The notes: generated by a model not told the origin, from the letters alone. 64,000 nt of DNA from Mesorhizobium sp. 1M-11 (GCF_001303895.1 NZ_LJSD01000033.1:1-64000); one strand, 5' to 3'; shown: positions 42,664 through 52,258, counted from the stretch's first letter. Numbers and translations are program-made.

Positions 42664-44727
42664 TCAGGCGGGCTGCGCCTCCCCGGTTCGGTATGCGCTC
42701 CAGTGCCGTAGCGCGACGGGAGCGACCAGAGCGAGGCCGAGTAGCGACGAATAAAGTTCAGGCGCCACCAGAAGAAGCGCGGCAAGCACCAGCAGCACAT
42801 TCTCCCACGGCTTCGTGCGCACCAAAAGGTAGCGCGAGAGGGCGGCTCCCAGGCAGGTGATACCGAGTATGCAGCCGAAAAAGGCCAGGAAGAAGTTCGG
42901 CCAGGTAAAATCCTTTGTCACCAGGAGCAAGGACGGCGAAAAGACGAACACGAAGGGCACCAATGCTTTGCCAAGCCCCAGCCGGAAAGCGGTGTTGCCG
43001 GTCTTGAAAGGGTCCGACCCCGCCATGCCTGCGGCCGCGTAGGCAGCAAGCGCCACTGGCGGGGTGATGTCGGCCAGGAGCCCGTAATAGAATACGAAGA
43101 AATGGGCGACGATCGGCTCGACCCCGAGCATCACCAGTGCCGGAGCGGCAATAGTGACCATGATGATGTAGTTCGCCGTTGTCGGGATGCCGCAGCCCAT
43201 AAGGATGCAAACGACACCGGTCATGATCAAGGTGAACAGCAAGGTCAGGCCTTGTGCCGAGAAGATCATTTCGGGAATGAAGCTGCCGAACAGAAGTGAC
43301 AGATGCCCTGCAGTCGCCGTGACGATGTAGGACAATTTGAAACCCACGCCGGTCAGAGTGACGATGCCGACGACGATGCCGACAGTGGCGGCCGCCGCGC
43401 CGACGGCCAACGCATATTTGGCGCCATCGCGCAGACACATCACGATATCGGCGATCGACATGCGCCGGCGCGGATTGAGCAAGCCGACGGCAATGCACAT
43501 GGTTATGCCCCAGAAAGCGGCGAGATAGGGCGTATAGCCCGAAAGCAGGACCCCGATCAGGACGACAAGTGGGATGATCGTCGGCCAGTCGCGCTTCAGC
43601 GCTTCCACGACGTCTGGCATCTCGTCCGGCCGCAGTCCTCGCAGTCCGGTGCGCTTGGCCTCGAAATGCACCTGCATGAACACGCCGAAGAAGTGCATGA
43701 ACGCCGGCACGATCGCCGCAAGGATGATGGTTGTATAAGGCAGTTCGAGGAATTCGATCATCAGGAAGGCAGCAGCTCCCATGATCGGTGGCGTCACCTG
43801 CCCACCGGTGGAGGAAGCCGCTTCCACGGCTGCTGCGAAGTGCTTCTTGTAGCCAAGGCGGATCATGGCCGGAATGGTCAGCGAGCCGACAGTGACGGTG
43901 TTGGCGACCGACGAACCGGAAATCATGCCGAACAGAGCGGAGCCGAAGATCGACACTTTGGCGGGACCGCCGGCGTAGCGGCCAGCAACCCATGCGGCAC
44001 AGTCGAGGAAGAGCTGACCAAGGCCTATGCGGGTGGCGAAGACGCCGAACAGCACGAAATGGAAAACGTATGTGGCAACAACGCCAAGCGCGATGCCGTA
44101 GATGCCCTGCGTCGTAAGATAAAGGTGATCGACGAGTTGTGAGACGGAGGCACCTGGATGCACCAGGATGCTCGGCATGTACGGCCCGAACAACGCATAG
44201 GCCATGAAAATGATTGCAATGACAGGCAGCGGAATGCCGACGGATCGCCGCGTCGCCTCCAGCAACAGCAGGATAAGGATTAGGCCGAGCACCACGTCAA
44301 GCGTCGTGGGATTGCCGACGCGGAAGGCGAGATCGTCGAGCGGGATCAACGGTACATGCATGACCGCCACTATTGCGGCGATGGCCAGCAGCCAGTCGAA
44401 AACCGGTATACCGAACGGCCGCAGCAGGCTGGACTGAGCCGGCTTGTCATATCCCTTCTTCACCAGGGGGAAGACGAGGAAGACCAGCGCCAGGACCATC
44501 GAAAGGTGGATGCCCCGATGCAGCATCTCCTGCAACAGACCGAAGCCGGCGGTATAGTAGTGGAACAGCGATAGCGCTACCAGAAGGAAGCCGACAAGCC
44601 AGCCGGCGGCAGAGGTCAACGGCCGGAAGCGGATCTCGGAGTCGAATTTCTCCTCCAGCTCGCGCGCCTTCTCCTCATCGAACTCCATGCCGGAAAGTTT
44701 GATCCTGTCGCCGTCTTGGTCGTTCAT
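42664..44727 (-). CDS. TRAP transporter fused 4TM/12TM permease
   Basis: A 687-residue membrane protein that combines the small (DctQ-like) and large (DctM-like) TRAP subunits, as is usual for TAXI systems. After a charged N-terminal tail come many hydrophobic helices, with SGSSVANTVTVGSLTIPAMIRLGYKK and STGGQVTPPIMGAAAFLM marking the DctM core. It follows the TAXI binding-protein gene by 84 bases on the same strand. Together they import a substrate using an ion gradient. Known TAXI ligands include glutamate-like compounds and organic acids; here the ligand is unknown. Confidence 0.93.
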   Translation of the reverse strand: MNDQDGDRIKLSGMEFDEEKARELEEKFDSEIRFRPLTSAAGWLVGFLLVALSLFHYYTAGFGLLQEMLHRGIHLSMVLALVFLVFPLVKKGYDKPAQSSLLRPFGIPVFDWLLAIAAIVAVMHVPLIPLDDLAFRVGNPTTLDVVLGLILILLLLEATRRSVGIPLPVIAIIFMAYALFGPYMPSILVHPGASVSQLVDHLYLTTQGIYGIALGVVATYVFHFVLFGVFATRIGLGQLFLDCAAWVAGRYAGGPAKVSIFGSALFGMISGSSVANTVTVGSLTIPAMIRLGYKKHFAAAVEAASSTGGQVTPPIMGAAAFLMIEFLELPYTTIILAAIVPAFMHFFGVFMQVHFEAKRTGLRGLRPDEMPDVVEALKRDWPTIIPLVVLIGVLLSGYTPYLAAFWGITMCIAVGLLNPRRRMSIADIVMCLRDGAKYALAVGAAAATVGIVVGIVTLTGVGFKLSYIVTATAGHLSLLFGSFIPEMIFSAQGLTLLFTLIMTGVVCILMGCGIPTTANYIIMVTIAAPALVMLGVEPIVAHFFVFYYGLLADITPPVALAAYAAAGMAGSDPFKTGNTAFRLGLGKALVPFVFVFSPSLLLVTKDFTWPNFFLAFFGCILGITCLGAALSRYLLVRTKPWENVLLVLAALLLVAPELYSSLLGLALVAPVALRHWSAYRTGEAQPA

Positions 44728-44811
44728 ATCCGGTTCCGTATCTTGAATTCCCAGACAAAAGAGGCGGAAGGCTCGCCTCCCGCCATTGTCGTCAGCCGGT
44801 CCAGGGACCTG

Positions 44812-45801
44812 TTATTTCAGGGCTCCGACCTCCTTGTAGAATTTCTCCGCTCCCGGATGGAATGGGATGCCGGCGCTGGTGACCGCGTTCTGGAGCGTGA
44901 TGAGCTTGCCCTTGGCATGGCCTGCCTGCAGCGCCTTCTGGGTTTCATCGCTGTAGAGAGACTTGACGATCTTGTAGACAAGATCGTCAGGCTGCTTGGC
45001 ACTGGTCACCCATTGGGCGGCGACCGATATGGTCTTGGTTTCGCCGACATTCTTGTAGGTGTTGGCCGGCACGGTGTCAGTGGAGAAGAACTTCTGTTCG
45101 GCCAGAAGCTTGTCGGCTTCCGCCCCGGAGATCGGCACCAGCGTTATGTTGTTGGTGCTGGCGAGTTCGACAATGGCGCCGGTCGGATAGCCTCCGACGA
45201 AGAAATAGGCGTCGAGCGCGCCATCCTGCAGCCGCTCGCCGGCCGGGCCGGGCTTAAGGTATTCAGGCTTTACGTCCTTTTCCGTCAGCCCGTAGGCTGT
45301 GAGCACCAGACGAGCATCGACGATGGTGCCGGAACCCGGTTCGTCGAGAGAAACGCGCTTGCCCTTGAGATCCGCGACCGTCTTGATGCCAGCATCCGCG
45401 CGCGCCACCAGATGGATAGTCTCGGGATACAGTGTCGCGATCAGCCGCAGATCCTCTACCTTTGGCTTGCCCTCGTAGAGCCCTGTGCCCGAATGGGCCC
45501 AGTAAGCGACGTCGGATTGCGTGAAACCGGATTCGGATGCTCCCGATTGGATGGCGCTGATGTTGGCCACCGAACCATTGGAGGATGTAGCGGTAGCGAC
45601 CAGGCCTTCGACCCCCGCCGGTCCTGTCGCCGAGATCGAATTGGCGATCAGTCCGCCCACAGGGTAATAGGTGCCCGAAGTGCCACCGGTGCCGATACGG
45701 AAAAAGGCTTGCTGCGCGCGTGCCGGCAAGAGGCCCGCCACCGCGAATCCTGCTGCAGCCGCACCGACGGCAAAAGCACGACGGCTGATCGAAACGGTCA
45801 T
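44812..45801 (-). CDS. TAXI family TRAP transporter solute-binding protein
   Basis: A 329-residue periplasmic binding protein of the TAXI family. The N-terminus MTVSISRRAFAVGAAAAGFAVAGLLPARAQQ carries a twin-arginine-like signal (SRRAF) with cleavage near ARA. The mature protein opens RIGTGGTSGTYYPVGGLIAN, the family hallmark, and contains TSSNGSVANISAIQSGASESGFTQSD. GAGGGAG precedes the ATG. It is the first gene of a two-gene transporter operon with the fused permease. Confidence 0.93.
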   Translation of the reverse strand: MTVSISRRAFAVGAAAAGFAVAGLLPARAQQAFFRIGTGGTSGTYYPVGGLIANSISATGPAGVEGLVATATSSNGSVANISAIQSGASESGFTQSDVAYWAHSGTGLYEGKPKVEDLRLIATLYPETIHLVARADAGIKTVADLKGKRVSLDEPGSGTIVDARLVLTAYGLTEKDVKPEYLKPGPAGERLQDGALDAYFFVGGYPTGAIVELASTNNITLVPISGAEADKLLAEQKFFSTDTVPANTYKNVGETKTISVAAQWVTSAKQPDDLVYKIVKSLYSDETQKALQAGHAKGKLITLQNAVTSAGIPFHPGAEKFYKEVGALK

Positions 45802-45828
45802 GATATGCTCCCTCTCAAAAAGCGGTCA

Positions 45829-45857
45829 GCATGTTGCAACAATTCCAATGTTGTCAA
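45829..45857 (-). promoter_or_regulatory. Possible promoter and inverted repeat before the TAXI-TRAP operon
   Basis: On the minus strand a consensus -35 TTGACA (45857-45852) is followed after 17 bases by a weak -10 ACATGC. An inverted repeat CAACA-N7-TGTTG (45837-45853) lies inside this interval, where a regulator could block the promoter. The predicted transcript would start about 20 bases before the ATG at 45801. The -10 box is poor, so this is tentative. Confidence 0.35.
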
Positions 45858-46101
45858 CCTGCGCGCAATTCCGACCGGACCGTAGGGGCCACAGGTTCAA
45901 AATCCCAAGTAATTGCAAAGTTCTCGGCGCGAACAACACGCGAATTGCTGCCAAGAGCAACGCAGAAAATCTGATTGGACTTGGTCGAATCGGCCCTGAA
46001 GACCATGCGCGCAGAAGCTCCCCCGAGCCGATCACGGAAACTAGCGACGCCTGTTTGAGAAGAATGACCGCCGATCCCGATTTCTTTCTTGATCGGATGG
46101 C

Positions 46102-46251
46102 GCGCTCTTCCTGGGGCCACGCACCAACCTCGCCTATGGCGACAAAGTCACCGGCACCACCCATACCCTGTCGACACAACGCGCGGCACGCATCCGCGTT
46201 CGGCGATATGGCGGACGCAACTTCGGAGCGGCAGCACCGAAACACGAATGA
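46102..46251 (+). pseudogene. hisD: Histidinol dehydrogenase family remnant
   Basis: Reading + strand from 46102 gives [19 protein letters not shown], then [19 protein letters not shown], then a TGA at 46249. This matches the well-conserved segment of the histidinol dehydrogenase family (usually GxxTNVAYGDKxxGTNHxLPTxxAARYTGGL), but the part after AAR has drifted and the protein stops. There is no open frame upstream carrying the rest of the enzyme. I read it as a fragment of a lost hisD-like gene; such genes often accompany TRAP transporters. Confidence 0.6.
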
Positions 46252-46476
46252 TCATCCGGCTGTTCCCGGCAATGCCCCGAAACAAAGGAAGGAGATCTCT
46301 CCTGAAAGTCGGCCTGGCTCATCCTTTCGACCGGGGTTGCTCCAAGGATGTTGGCCTTGGTCGTGCAGTGCTCAATGCCGTTCGTGGTACCGGCGTATTC
46401 GTTCGGTTTTTCCGAAAACCCTGGTTGGCTGTCTTATCGACTCCGACGTTGGAGTGCGCGCGATGTCCGTCATAGG

Positions 46477-47847
46477 TCAATCTGACAGTGGCTGTGCGAT
46501 AGGCGCGGCCTGCAGCCTTCGCGTGTCGCACGCTACTTTCGCGGATGCAAAGAGCTGCGCGGGCGGCGCCCATCCCTCCTGCCGGTCGTCGCGTTGGCCG
46601 GTGATCAATGCACGCAGTTGCGACAGATAAGTCTCGACAAAGAAGGCAGTCTGAGACTCCAGCGGCGTGTAGGGTCCGGGACGATAGGCCCGCGAGGCGA
46701 TGCCCTCGGCATTGTCTTCGGTAATCTTCTTGTCCTGGACGGTGGTTACGTCCCACATCCAGGAAATCCTGTCGGCGTCGACGGCCGTGTCGGCGTCCTT
46801 GTCGACCAGCCATGTCAGGATCACGTCGGTCTCATTGGCATTGCGCGGGACCATCTGGAACATCGTCAGATAATCATTGGGCGCGCTCAGGAATGAGAGC
46901 CTGCCGATCCGGAAGCCGTTCTCGCCACCGTCATACTTGTCGCGCCCGCCCATCAGGCACGAGACGGGCAGACCGTCGTCGGACAAGGTGAGACGTCCCG
47001 AACCGATCGGCTTGCGATGCATGGCGAAGGGCATCGTATCCAGGTCCCCCGGTTCCCAGACGCCTTTGTGGAACTCGGCGTCGCCGATGACGCTGTGCCA
47101 GGCATCGATCTCCTGCTTCCATTCGGCGGCGTTATATTCATCGCGCATCGCGGTCACTTTCACATGACCGTTGACGCGGAAGTACTCGGGGTGCGCCGGC
47201 CGGCAATGGTAGCACTCCAGGAAATTCTCCAGGACCAGCTTCCAATTCGCCTTGGTGAGATAGCTCTTGCGCGCCACGATGCGGGCGTTCGCCACCCCGT
47301 TTTCGCGCAGTAGGTCGGTCAATCCGGCCGCTGCCGGCTCGATATCCGGCAGGCTGTCGGCCTCGAGGCCGCACATCACGAGGCCGCCGATCACCTTCGT
47401 CGGGACCTTGTGCAGTCCGAGGTCGTCGCCGTTGACGCCTTCGGGCAGGTCGCGCCTCGTCTGCAATTCCCCAGTCAGGCGGAAGCCCCAGGCATGATAG
47501 GGGCATACCAGCAGCCTGCTGCGGCCATCCTTGAGACAGAGGCGCGAGCCGCGATGTGTGCAGACATTGTGGTAGGCTGCAATGTCGTTTTCACCGTCGC
47601 CGTAGCGGGCGACGATGATTTCCTCGTCAAACAGCTGACGGATGATGTGGCTGCCTTTCTCCGGCACCTCGCTGGCATGGGCAACGATGGTCCATTGGCG
47701 GGGAAACCACAGCTCGCGTTCAAGCGCAAAGATGTCCGGATCAAGATAGAAAGCCTGCTGCAGCGACCAGTCCTTGCGATGTTCGTCGATCAGTTTGACG
47801 ACGCGGGCGCGATCGATTTCGGACAGGGTCCTGTCGTTTGCATGCAT
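46477..47847 (-). CDS. Aromatic ring-hydroxylating/demethylating Rieske oxygenase, alpha subunit
   Basis: A 456-residue Rieske non-heme iron oxygenase. The [2Fe-2S] site is CTHRGSRLC...CPYHAWGF (Cys-x-His and Cys-x2-His, about residues 95-120) and the mononuclear-iron site is ENFLECYHCRPAHPE (around 210-220) with a later acidic residue in the WDVTTVQD region. The C-terminal SRAYRPGPYTPLE resembles GbcA/stachydrine-demethylase-like enzymes that remove N-methyl groups from betaines. GGAGG precedes the ATG. No ferredoxin reductase partner is visible in the window, so electrons must come from elsewhere. It is divergent from a LysR gene 122 bases away. Confidence 0.9.
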   Translation of the reverse strand: MHANDRTLSEIDRARVVKLIDEHRKDWSLQQAFYLDPDIFALERELWFPRQWTIVAHASEVPEKGSHIIRQLFDEEIIVARYGDGENDIAAYHNVCTHRGSRLCLKDGRSRLLVCPYHAWGFRLTGELQTRRDLPEGVNGDDLGLHKVPTKVIGGLVMCGLEADSLPDIEPAAAGLTDLLRENGVANARIVARKSYLTKANWKLVLENFLECYHCRPAHPEYFRVNGHVKVTAMRDEYNAAEWKQEIDAWHSVIGDAEFHKGVWEPGDLDTMPFAMHRKPIGSGRLTLSDDGLPVSCLMGGRDKYDGGENGFRIGRLSFLSAPNDYLTMFQMVPRNANETDVILTWLVDKDADTAVDADRISWMWDVTTVQDKKITEDNAEGIASRAYRPGPYTPLESQTAFFVETYLSQLRALITGQRDDRQEGWAPPAQLFASAKVACDTRRLQAAPIAQPLSD

Positions 47848-47919
47848 GGATGGCCTCCGCTACTGGTTAATGCCTTTTTATTAGAGTTGCAGCGAAATCT
47901 CCCCGTCATCAACCATGAA

Positions 47920-47941
47920 TTTGATACACTTCCATCTCAAA
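47920..47941. promoter_or_regulatory. Possible operator between Rieske and LysR genes (TTTGA-N12-TCAAA)
   Basis: A five-base inverted repeat with a 12-base centre lies in the 122-base divergent region, 28 bases before the LysR start. LysR sites are usually dyads of this size, and the regulator is often autoregulated from such a place. Evidence is limited to symmetry and location. Confidence 0.35.
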
Positions 47942-47969
47942 AAGTCATAGAATACCTGCCGACTGAATC

Positions 47970-48863
47970 ATGAAAACCCTCAAAGCCTCCCTCCCCTTGC
48001 TCAACGCGATGGTCGCGTTCGAGGCAACCGCGCGGCGCGGCAACCTGACCGCCGCGGCAGAGGAGCTCGCTATCGCGCAGTCGGCCGTGTCGCGTCACAT
48101 CGCCAATCTGGAAGAACGCCTGTCACTGGACCTGCTGACGCGCAAGGGCAACCGCGTCTCATTGACCGAGAACGGCGCCACGCTTGCCGAGGCGATCCGC
48201 GACGGATTGGGCACGATCCGGGATACCATCAGCCGCCTGCAGGAGGCCGGTCACGACTCCTTCGTCATCGCAAGCGGCTACGATCTCGTCCAATCCTGGC
48301 TGATGCCGCGGTTCGATCTGGTGACCTCCCATGTCACCCATGGCCGCGTCACGCTGCTCACGTCGAGCAATGCCGATGACTACAGTCGGCCGGAAGTGGC
48401 CATTTCGATACGTTTCGGACGCCCCGAGCTTTGGCCGGGCCTCGTCGCCCGCAAACTCTTCGACGGGGAGTGGTTCCCCGTCTGCTCTCCAATTTTCCTC
48501 GAACGCTATCCGGCACTGGCGTCGGAAGATCCTGCAGCCTTCCTCGACGTGCCACTGCTGCATCTAGCGGCCCCGCAGGATGCGATCGACAACTGGCGAT
48601 CCTGGATCGGCACGACGCAGAGCCTGCCGGGGCCTACGTTTTCAAGCTACCTTCCGATGATGCACGAGGCGATAGCCGGCCGCGGCGCGGCGCTCGCCTG
48701 GGCGGGCTTCATCGAGGATCAGCTGAGGCTGGGGCAGCTGGTCCGACTGACCAGGACGTCACGCCGCCATGCCGACGCCTTCTACCTCGTCACCCGCAAA
48801 AAGACGACATCAACGGAGCAGAAGGTGGCGCAGGCGCTGCTCGACAGCGTTACGCCACACTGA
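47970..48863 (+). CDS. LysR family transcriptional regulator (GcvA-like)
   Basis: A 297-residue LysR regulator. The helix-turn-helix lies in about residues 15-65 (FEATARRGNLTAAAEELAIAQSAVSRHIANLEERL), followed by the effector domain. The opening LPLLNAMVAFEATARRG is typical of the GcvA-like group. It is divergent from the Rieske oxygenase gene, which is its most likely target. It ends 10 bases from the convergent DAO-family gene. Confidence 0.92.
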   Translation: MKTLKASLPLLNAMVAFEATARRGNLTAAAEELAIAQSAVSRHIANLEERLSLDLLTRKGNRVSLTENGATLAEAIRDGLGTIRDTISRLQEAGHDSFVIASGYDLVQSWLMPRFDLVTSHVTHGRVTLLTSSNADDYSRPEVAISIRFGRPELWPGLVARKLFDGEWFPVCSPIFLERYPALASEDPAAFLDVPLLHLAAPQDAIDNWRSWIGTTQSLPGPTFSSYLPMMHEAIAGRGAALAWAGFIEDQLRLGQLVRLTRTSRRHADAFYLVTRKKTTSTEQKVAQALLDSVTPH

Positions 48864-48873
48864 ACTCCGCTCT

Positions 48874-50133
48874 TTATTCGGCCGCGGCCGAGAAGCGCAC
48901 ACTGCCTTCGCGAGTGCTCCACGCAGGCATTGCCGCTTCGACATCCTGTTCGGTTGGAAAGACCTCCCTCGCGTAGCGTTCGATCCTGAACCGTCTGGGA
49001 TCGACGAAGCGCGGGGCGTCCAACAGGATTTCCGTGGCGAGCCTGCCGAGTCCCGGTCCATGGCTAACTCCGGTTTCATTGTCGCCGCCGACAACGACGA
49101 TATTCGCATGGCCTGGCACATGCCCCACCATCAATCCCAGGTCCGGCGTGTAGCAAGGAACGCCCTGCGACCAACTGGCGATCTTCGAATCGCGCAACGG
49201 CGGAAAGACCTCCTGCAGCCTTGCCATCTGATGATCGACCATGGACTGCATCAGCTCGCCATTGTGCGGCTGGCCGGGCTCGAGTTCAGTCTCCTCCAGG
49301 CGGTGCAGCGGGATGTAGTGGCTGCCAGTGCCCCACATGATCGCACCGAAGGTCTCGCGCAGCCAAAGGCGCAGCTCGCGGCATTGCACGGTCGGCAGCG
49401 TCGAAGGCAAGCCGCGGTTGTCGGTGACCACGCGCGTGGCCAACACCCGCAACAGGGGCAGGCGCCAGTCCAGGCCGGCGAGGATCTCGTTGTTCCAGGC
49501 GCCCGCCGCCACGACCACGCCGTCGGCCTCGATAGTCTCGCCGCCGGTTTCCAACGTAACCTTGCCGCCGGCGTCATCGATCTTGCGAACCCTTGTCCTA
49601 TTGCGCACGACACCGCCGAGCCGCTCGATTTCCTTCACCAGCGCGCCGAGTGCGAGCTTGGTGTCGAGCTGGATGCCATGCGGATTGTAGGCGCCGGAAT
49701 GAACTTTGGCGGGATCGATCAACCCGCCCATTTTCTCGCCGATCTGGCCAGCGTTCAGGTCCTGCATCTCCTTCGGCGCATAGGGCGAGTTAAGGACCGG
49801 GTTGACGAAATCCTCGCGCCCCTGCGGCGTGAGCGCCATGATCAATGTTCCGTTCGGCCGATAGCCGATCTCGGTGCCCAGTTCATGCAGCATGCGGTAG
49901 AAGTCGAGACCGTATTGCTGGAGTCTGAGCCCTTCCTCGCCGACCGGAAACATGCCGGCAGACCAATGCGAGACGAAGCCGGCACCGGCACTGGTGGTGG
50001 CCGAACCGGTCTCATTCGCTTCCAGAAGCGTTACTTTCTTCACGCCGGATTGAAGCAGGTGATAAGCGGTGGAGCATCCGATGATGCCACCACCCACGAC
50101 CACGATATGCTTGTTGTCTGCTGCTGCCGGCAT
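48874..50133 (-). CDS. FAD-dependent oxidoreductase of the DAO family
   Basis: A 419-residue FAD enzyme of the D-amino acid oxidase/sarcosine oxidase type. The N-terminal Rossmann motif IVVVGGGIIGCSTAYHL, then ATTSAGAGFVSHWSAGMF, and near the C-terminus YTPDLGLMVGHVPGHANIVVVGGDNETGVSHGPGLGRLATE are the family pattern. Likely substrates are D-amino acids, sarcosine or N-alkylated amino acids. AGGAGG lies seven bases before the ATG. It follows the S9 peptidase gene by 12 bases, so the two are co-transcribed; oxidation of an amino acid freed by the peptidases is a sensible role. Confidence 0.9.
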   Translation of the reverse strand: MPAAADNKHIVVVGGGIIGCSTAYHLLQSGVKKVTLLEANETGSATTSAGAGFVSHWSAGMFPVGEEGLRLQQYGLDFYRMLHELGTEIGYRPNGTLIMALTPQGREDFVNPVLNSPYAPKEMQDLNAGQIGEKMGGLIDPAKVHSGAYNPHGIQLDTKLALGALVKEIERLGGVVRNRTRVRKIDDAGGKVTLETGGETIEADGVVVAAGAWNNEILAGLDWRLPLLRVLATRVVTDNRGLPSTLPTVQCRELRLWLRETFGAIMWGTGSHYIPLHRLEETELEPGQPHNGELMQSMVDHQMARLQEVFPPLRDSKIASWSQGVPCYTPDLGLMVGHVPGHANIVVVGGDNETGVSHGPGLGRLATEILLDAPRFVDPRRFRIERYAREVFPTEQDVEAAMPAWSTREGSVRFSAAAE

Positions 50134-50145
50134 TTCTTTTCCTCC

Positions 50146-52173
50146 TTAAATCTTTGCGGTCGAAGGACCGCTGACATAGGTATCGAGCCACCGGACGATG
50201 CGGGCAGCCGTGTCGATATATTCGGGGTAGCTGCGCAGGCTATGTCCGGCGTTCGGATAGATCGCAAGCACACTGGGGGAGCCCGAGCGCAGGGCCGCGA
50301 AATGGCACTCCTGCGCCTGTCCGGGTGGCGTGCTCTTGTCGATGCCGCCAGCCATGACCAGCGTCGGCACCTTGTTGAGCTGCCGGTAGAAGGCGGGGCT
50401 GCGCTTGAAATAGGCACCGCCCTCTTCCCAAGGCGAGGATTCGAGCATGAGCACGTCGAATTCCGGGATTTGTGTCGTGCGATGCTGACTGTACCAATCG
50501 CCCACCGGAGAGATCGGGATGGCTGCAGCGAAACGATCGCTGCGCGTCGGAAGCCAGGCGGACATGAAACCGCCATAGCTGGTGCCGGTTAAGGCAACGC
50601 GGTCGGAATCGACCAGGCCTTTTTCCACCAGGGCGTCGATTCCGCTCAGTATGTCGTCGGCATCTGCGCCGCCCATATCGCCCTGCACGGCACGGGAAAA
50701 GGCATCGCCACGTCCGGTGCTGCCCCTCGGATTGGGGAAGAAGATCGTCCAGCCGCGAGAGACCAGCAGCGGAGCGGCGCGCGTGCGGGCCATCCAGCGG
50801 TTGCGATGGGACGAGATCGGCCCGCCATGGATATCGACCAGGAGTGGCGTCGTCCCGTCCGCCTCCGATGGGCGTACGATCCATCCCTGAATTTCGAGGT
50901 CATCCGGCGCCCTCCAGGAAAACGGCTCGGCCTTCCCGCACCCGGACATCCTGGATTGCGCGTCGGGCGCGGAGAATGAGCTGATCTCCAGCAACTCCCC
51001 CTCAACGATCTCGGCCAGAAACGGAGCGCGATCATAGGCCTCGGCGATCAAGATCGCGTCGGAGGCTCCGACCGGCATGCTAGACGGTGCCCACTCGCCG
51101 CAGCTCAGTTCGGTGGACGACCAATGCTCTGTCAGCGACAAGGCAGAAGTGTCGTAATCCGCGACGACGGTTTCGTGGGCGCGTATCCCCGCCAGATGCA
51201 AGTTGACGCCGTCGCGCCATTCGATCGACGTGACGTCGATCGCATTGGTGAGAACGGTCGTGAGTTCGCGGCTGCCGAGATCGAACATCGACAGCTGTCC
51301 AGCAACGAGGCCCCGGTCACTGCAGAACGCCTGGATGAAGGCGACGCGGGAACCATCGGGAGAACCGCGGGGAACGCCGATCTGGTCGGAGGGGGTGAAA
51401 AGCGGCGTCGTTGATCCCGACTTCACGTCGATCAGCGAAAGCAGTGCTGCATACCAGCTGCCTTCGCCGTGGTCGTCGCTGGTCACAGCAACGATCCTGT
51501 CCGCGCCGCACCAACTCGCCTCCCAAACATTGACCGGCGCCGATGTCAGCGCCACCGGTGCGGTTTTCAGGTCCCACAGCCAGATCCGGCGCCAAAGATC
51601 CTCGCCTGCTCCGCAGGTGACCTCGGGCAGCCAGGTGGGCGCTTCCATCTTCTGCTTCTGCGCGTAGCCGCCGTGGATTCCGGCAAGATCCGCGCCCGTG
51701 CCAGCAACGACAAGCAACAGTCTTCGGCCGTCGGGCGACCAGTCGATCTGTTCGATGCGGCCTGGGACATCCGACATGGCGACGGTCGCCCCACCCGACC
51801 AGAGCTCGATCCGGTCTAAGCCCGCTTCGTCGCCGACGCGAGCCAGTGCCAGAACCCTACCATCCGGCGCAAGCCGGATCTGCCTGGTTTCGGCATCGTT
51901 CAGCCGCTCGGGCGCTCCGCTGCGCGCAAGCTGATAGAGGCGACTGACCGGTGCGACCTTGAGATCCTCCTCGAAGCTCTGCCCGATGAAAAACAGCGTG
52001 TCCGCCGAGACGTGACGGCATGCGGAGCGGCCCGAAAACACGTGGCCATGCAGGCCGAAAAGGGCGGAATAGAAGCTCTCCGACTCCACGAATTCCGCGG
52101 CAGATCGAAAATCGCCCGACATCGGGCCAGTGCCTTGCGCGTTCATCGATCCCGAATTCCGTACCCTGTCCAT
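50146..52173 (-). CDS. S9 family peptidase (prolyl oligopeptidase-like)
   Basis: A 675-residue serine hydrolase. The N-terminal two thirds form a WD40-like/TolB-like beta-propeller (repeated WSPDGRRLLLV and SPDGSRVAFI blades); the C-terminal third is an alpha/beta hydrolase with the nucleophile GTSYGGFMS, VDIHGGPISSHRNRW oxyanion region and the histidine in IYPNAGHSL. It should cleave short peptides or acylated amino acids in the cytoplasm; no signal peptide is seen. GGGAAG precedes ATG 52173. It is divergent from the M19 dipeptidase gene. Confidence 0.9.
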   Translation of the reverse strand: MDRVRNSGSMNAQGTGPMSGDFRSAAEFVESESFYSALFGLHGHVFSGRSACRHVSADTLFFIGQSFEEDLKVAPVSRLYQLARSGAPERLNDAETRQIRLAPDGRVLALARVGDEAGLDRIELWSGGATVAMSDVPGRIEQIDWSPDGRRLLLVVAGTGADLAGIHGGYAQKQKMEAPTWLPEVTCGAGEDLWRRIWLWDLKTAPVALTSAPVNVWEASWCGADRIVAVTSDDHGEGSWYAALLSLIDVKSGSTTPLFTPSDQIGVPRGSPDGSRVAFIQAFCSDRGLVAGQLSMFDLGSRELTTVLTNAIDVTSIEWRDGVNLHLAGIRAHETVVADYDTSALSLTEHWSSTELSCGEWAPSSMPVGASDAILIAEAYDRAPFLAEIVEGELLEISSFSAPDAQSRMSGCGKAEPFSWRAPDDLEIQGWIVRPSEADGTTPLLVDIHGGPISSHRNRWMARTRAAPLLVSRGWTIFFPNPRGSTGRGDAFSRAVQGDMGGADADDILSGIDALVEKGLVDSDRVALTGTSYGGFMSAWLPTRSDRFAAAIPISPVGDWYSQHRTTQIPEFDVLMLESSPWEEGGAYFKRSPAFYRQLNKVPTLVMAGGIDKSTPPGQAQECHFAALRSGSPSVLAIYPNAGHSLRSYPEYIDTAARIVRWLDTYVSGPSTAKI

Positions 52174-52258
52174 AGCGACTTCCCAGCAGCACGCCCGGCC
52201 GATGTTGCCATCCGGGCAAGCATCACGGACGCACCATACCCACAGCTTACGTTTTGTC

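Larger units (their letters stand above)
45802..46476. other. 675-base stretch without an intact gene
   Basis: Between the Rieske oxygenase and TAXI genes no full-length gene is present. Short open frames occur on both strands but none has a convincing start and family match, apart from the hisD-like fragment described separately. Imperfect hairpins (TTCGG-TTTTT-CCGAA near 46402 and ACTCC-N6-GGAGT at 46440-46455) lie downstream of the oxygenase gene. The region looks like a decayed gene remnant plus the TRAP promoter. Confidence 0.5.

Noticed and set aside
46440..46455. Hairpin ACTCC-N6-GGAGT after the Rieske gene as a terminator
   Set aside because: Five-pair stem without a following T-run; too weak to call alone.
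48894..48909. Palindrome CGGCCGCGGCCG near the end of the DAO gene
   Set aside because: It encodes Ala-Ala-rich codons at the C-terminus of the oxidase and has no U-tract, so it is weak evidence for a terminator.
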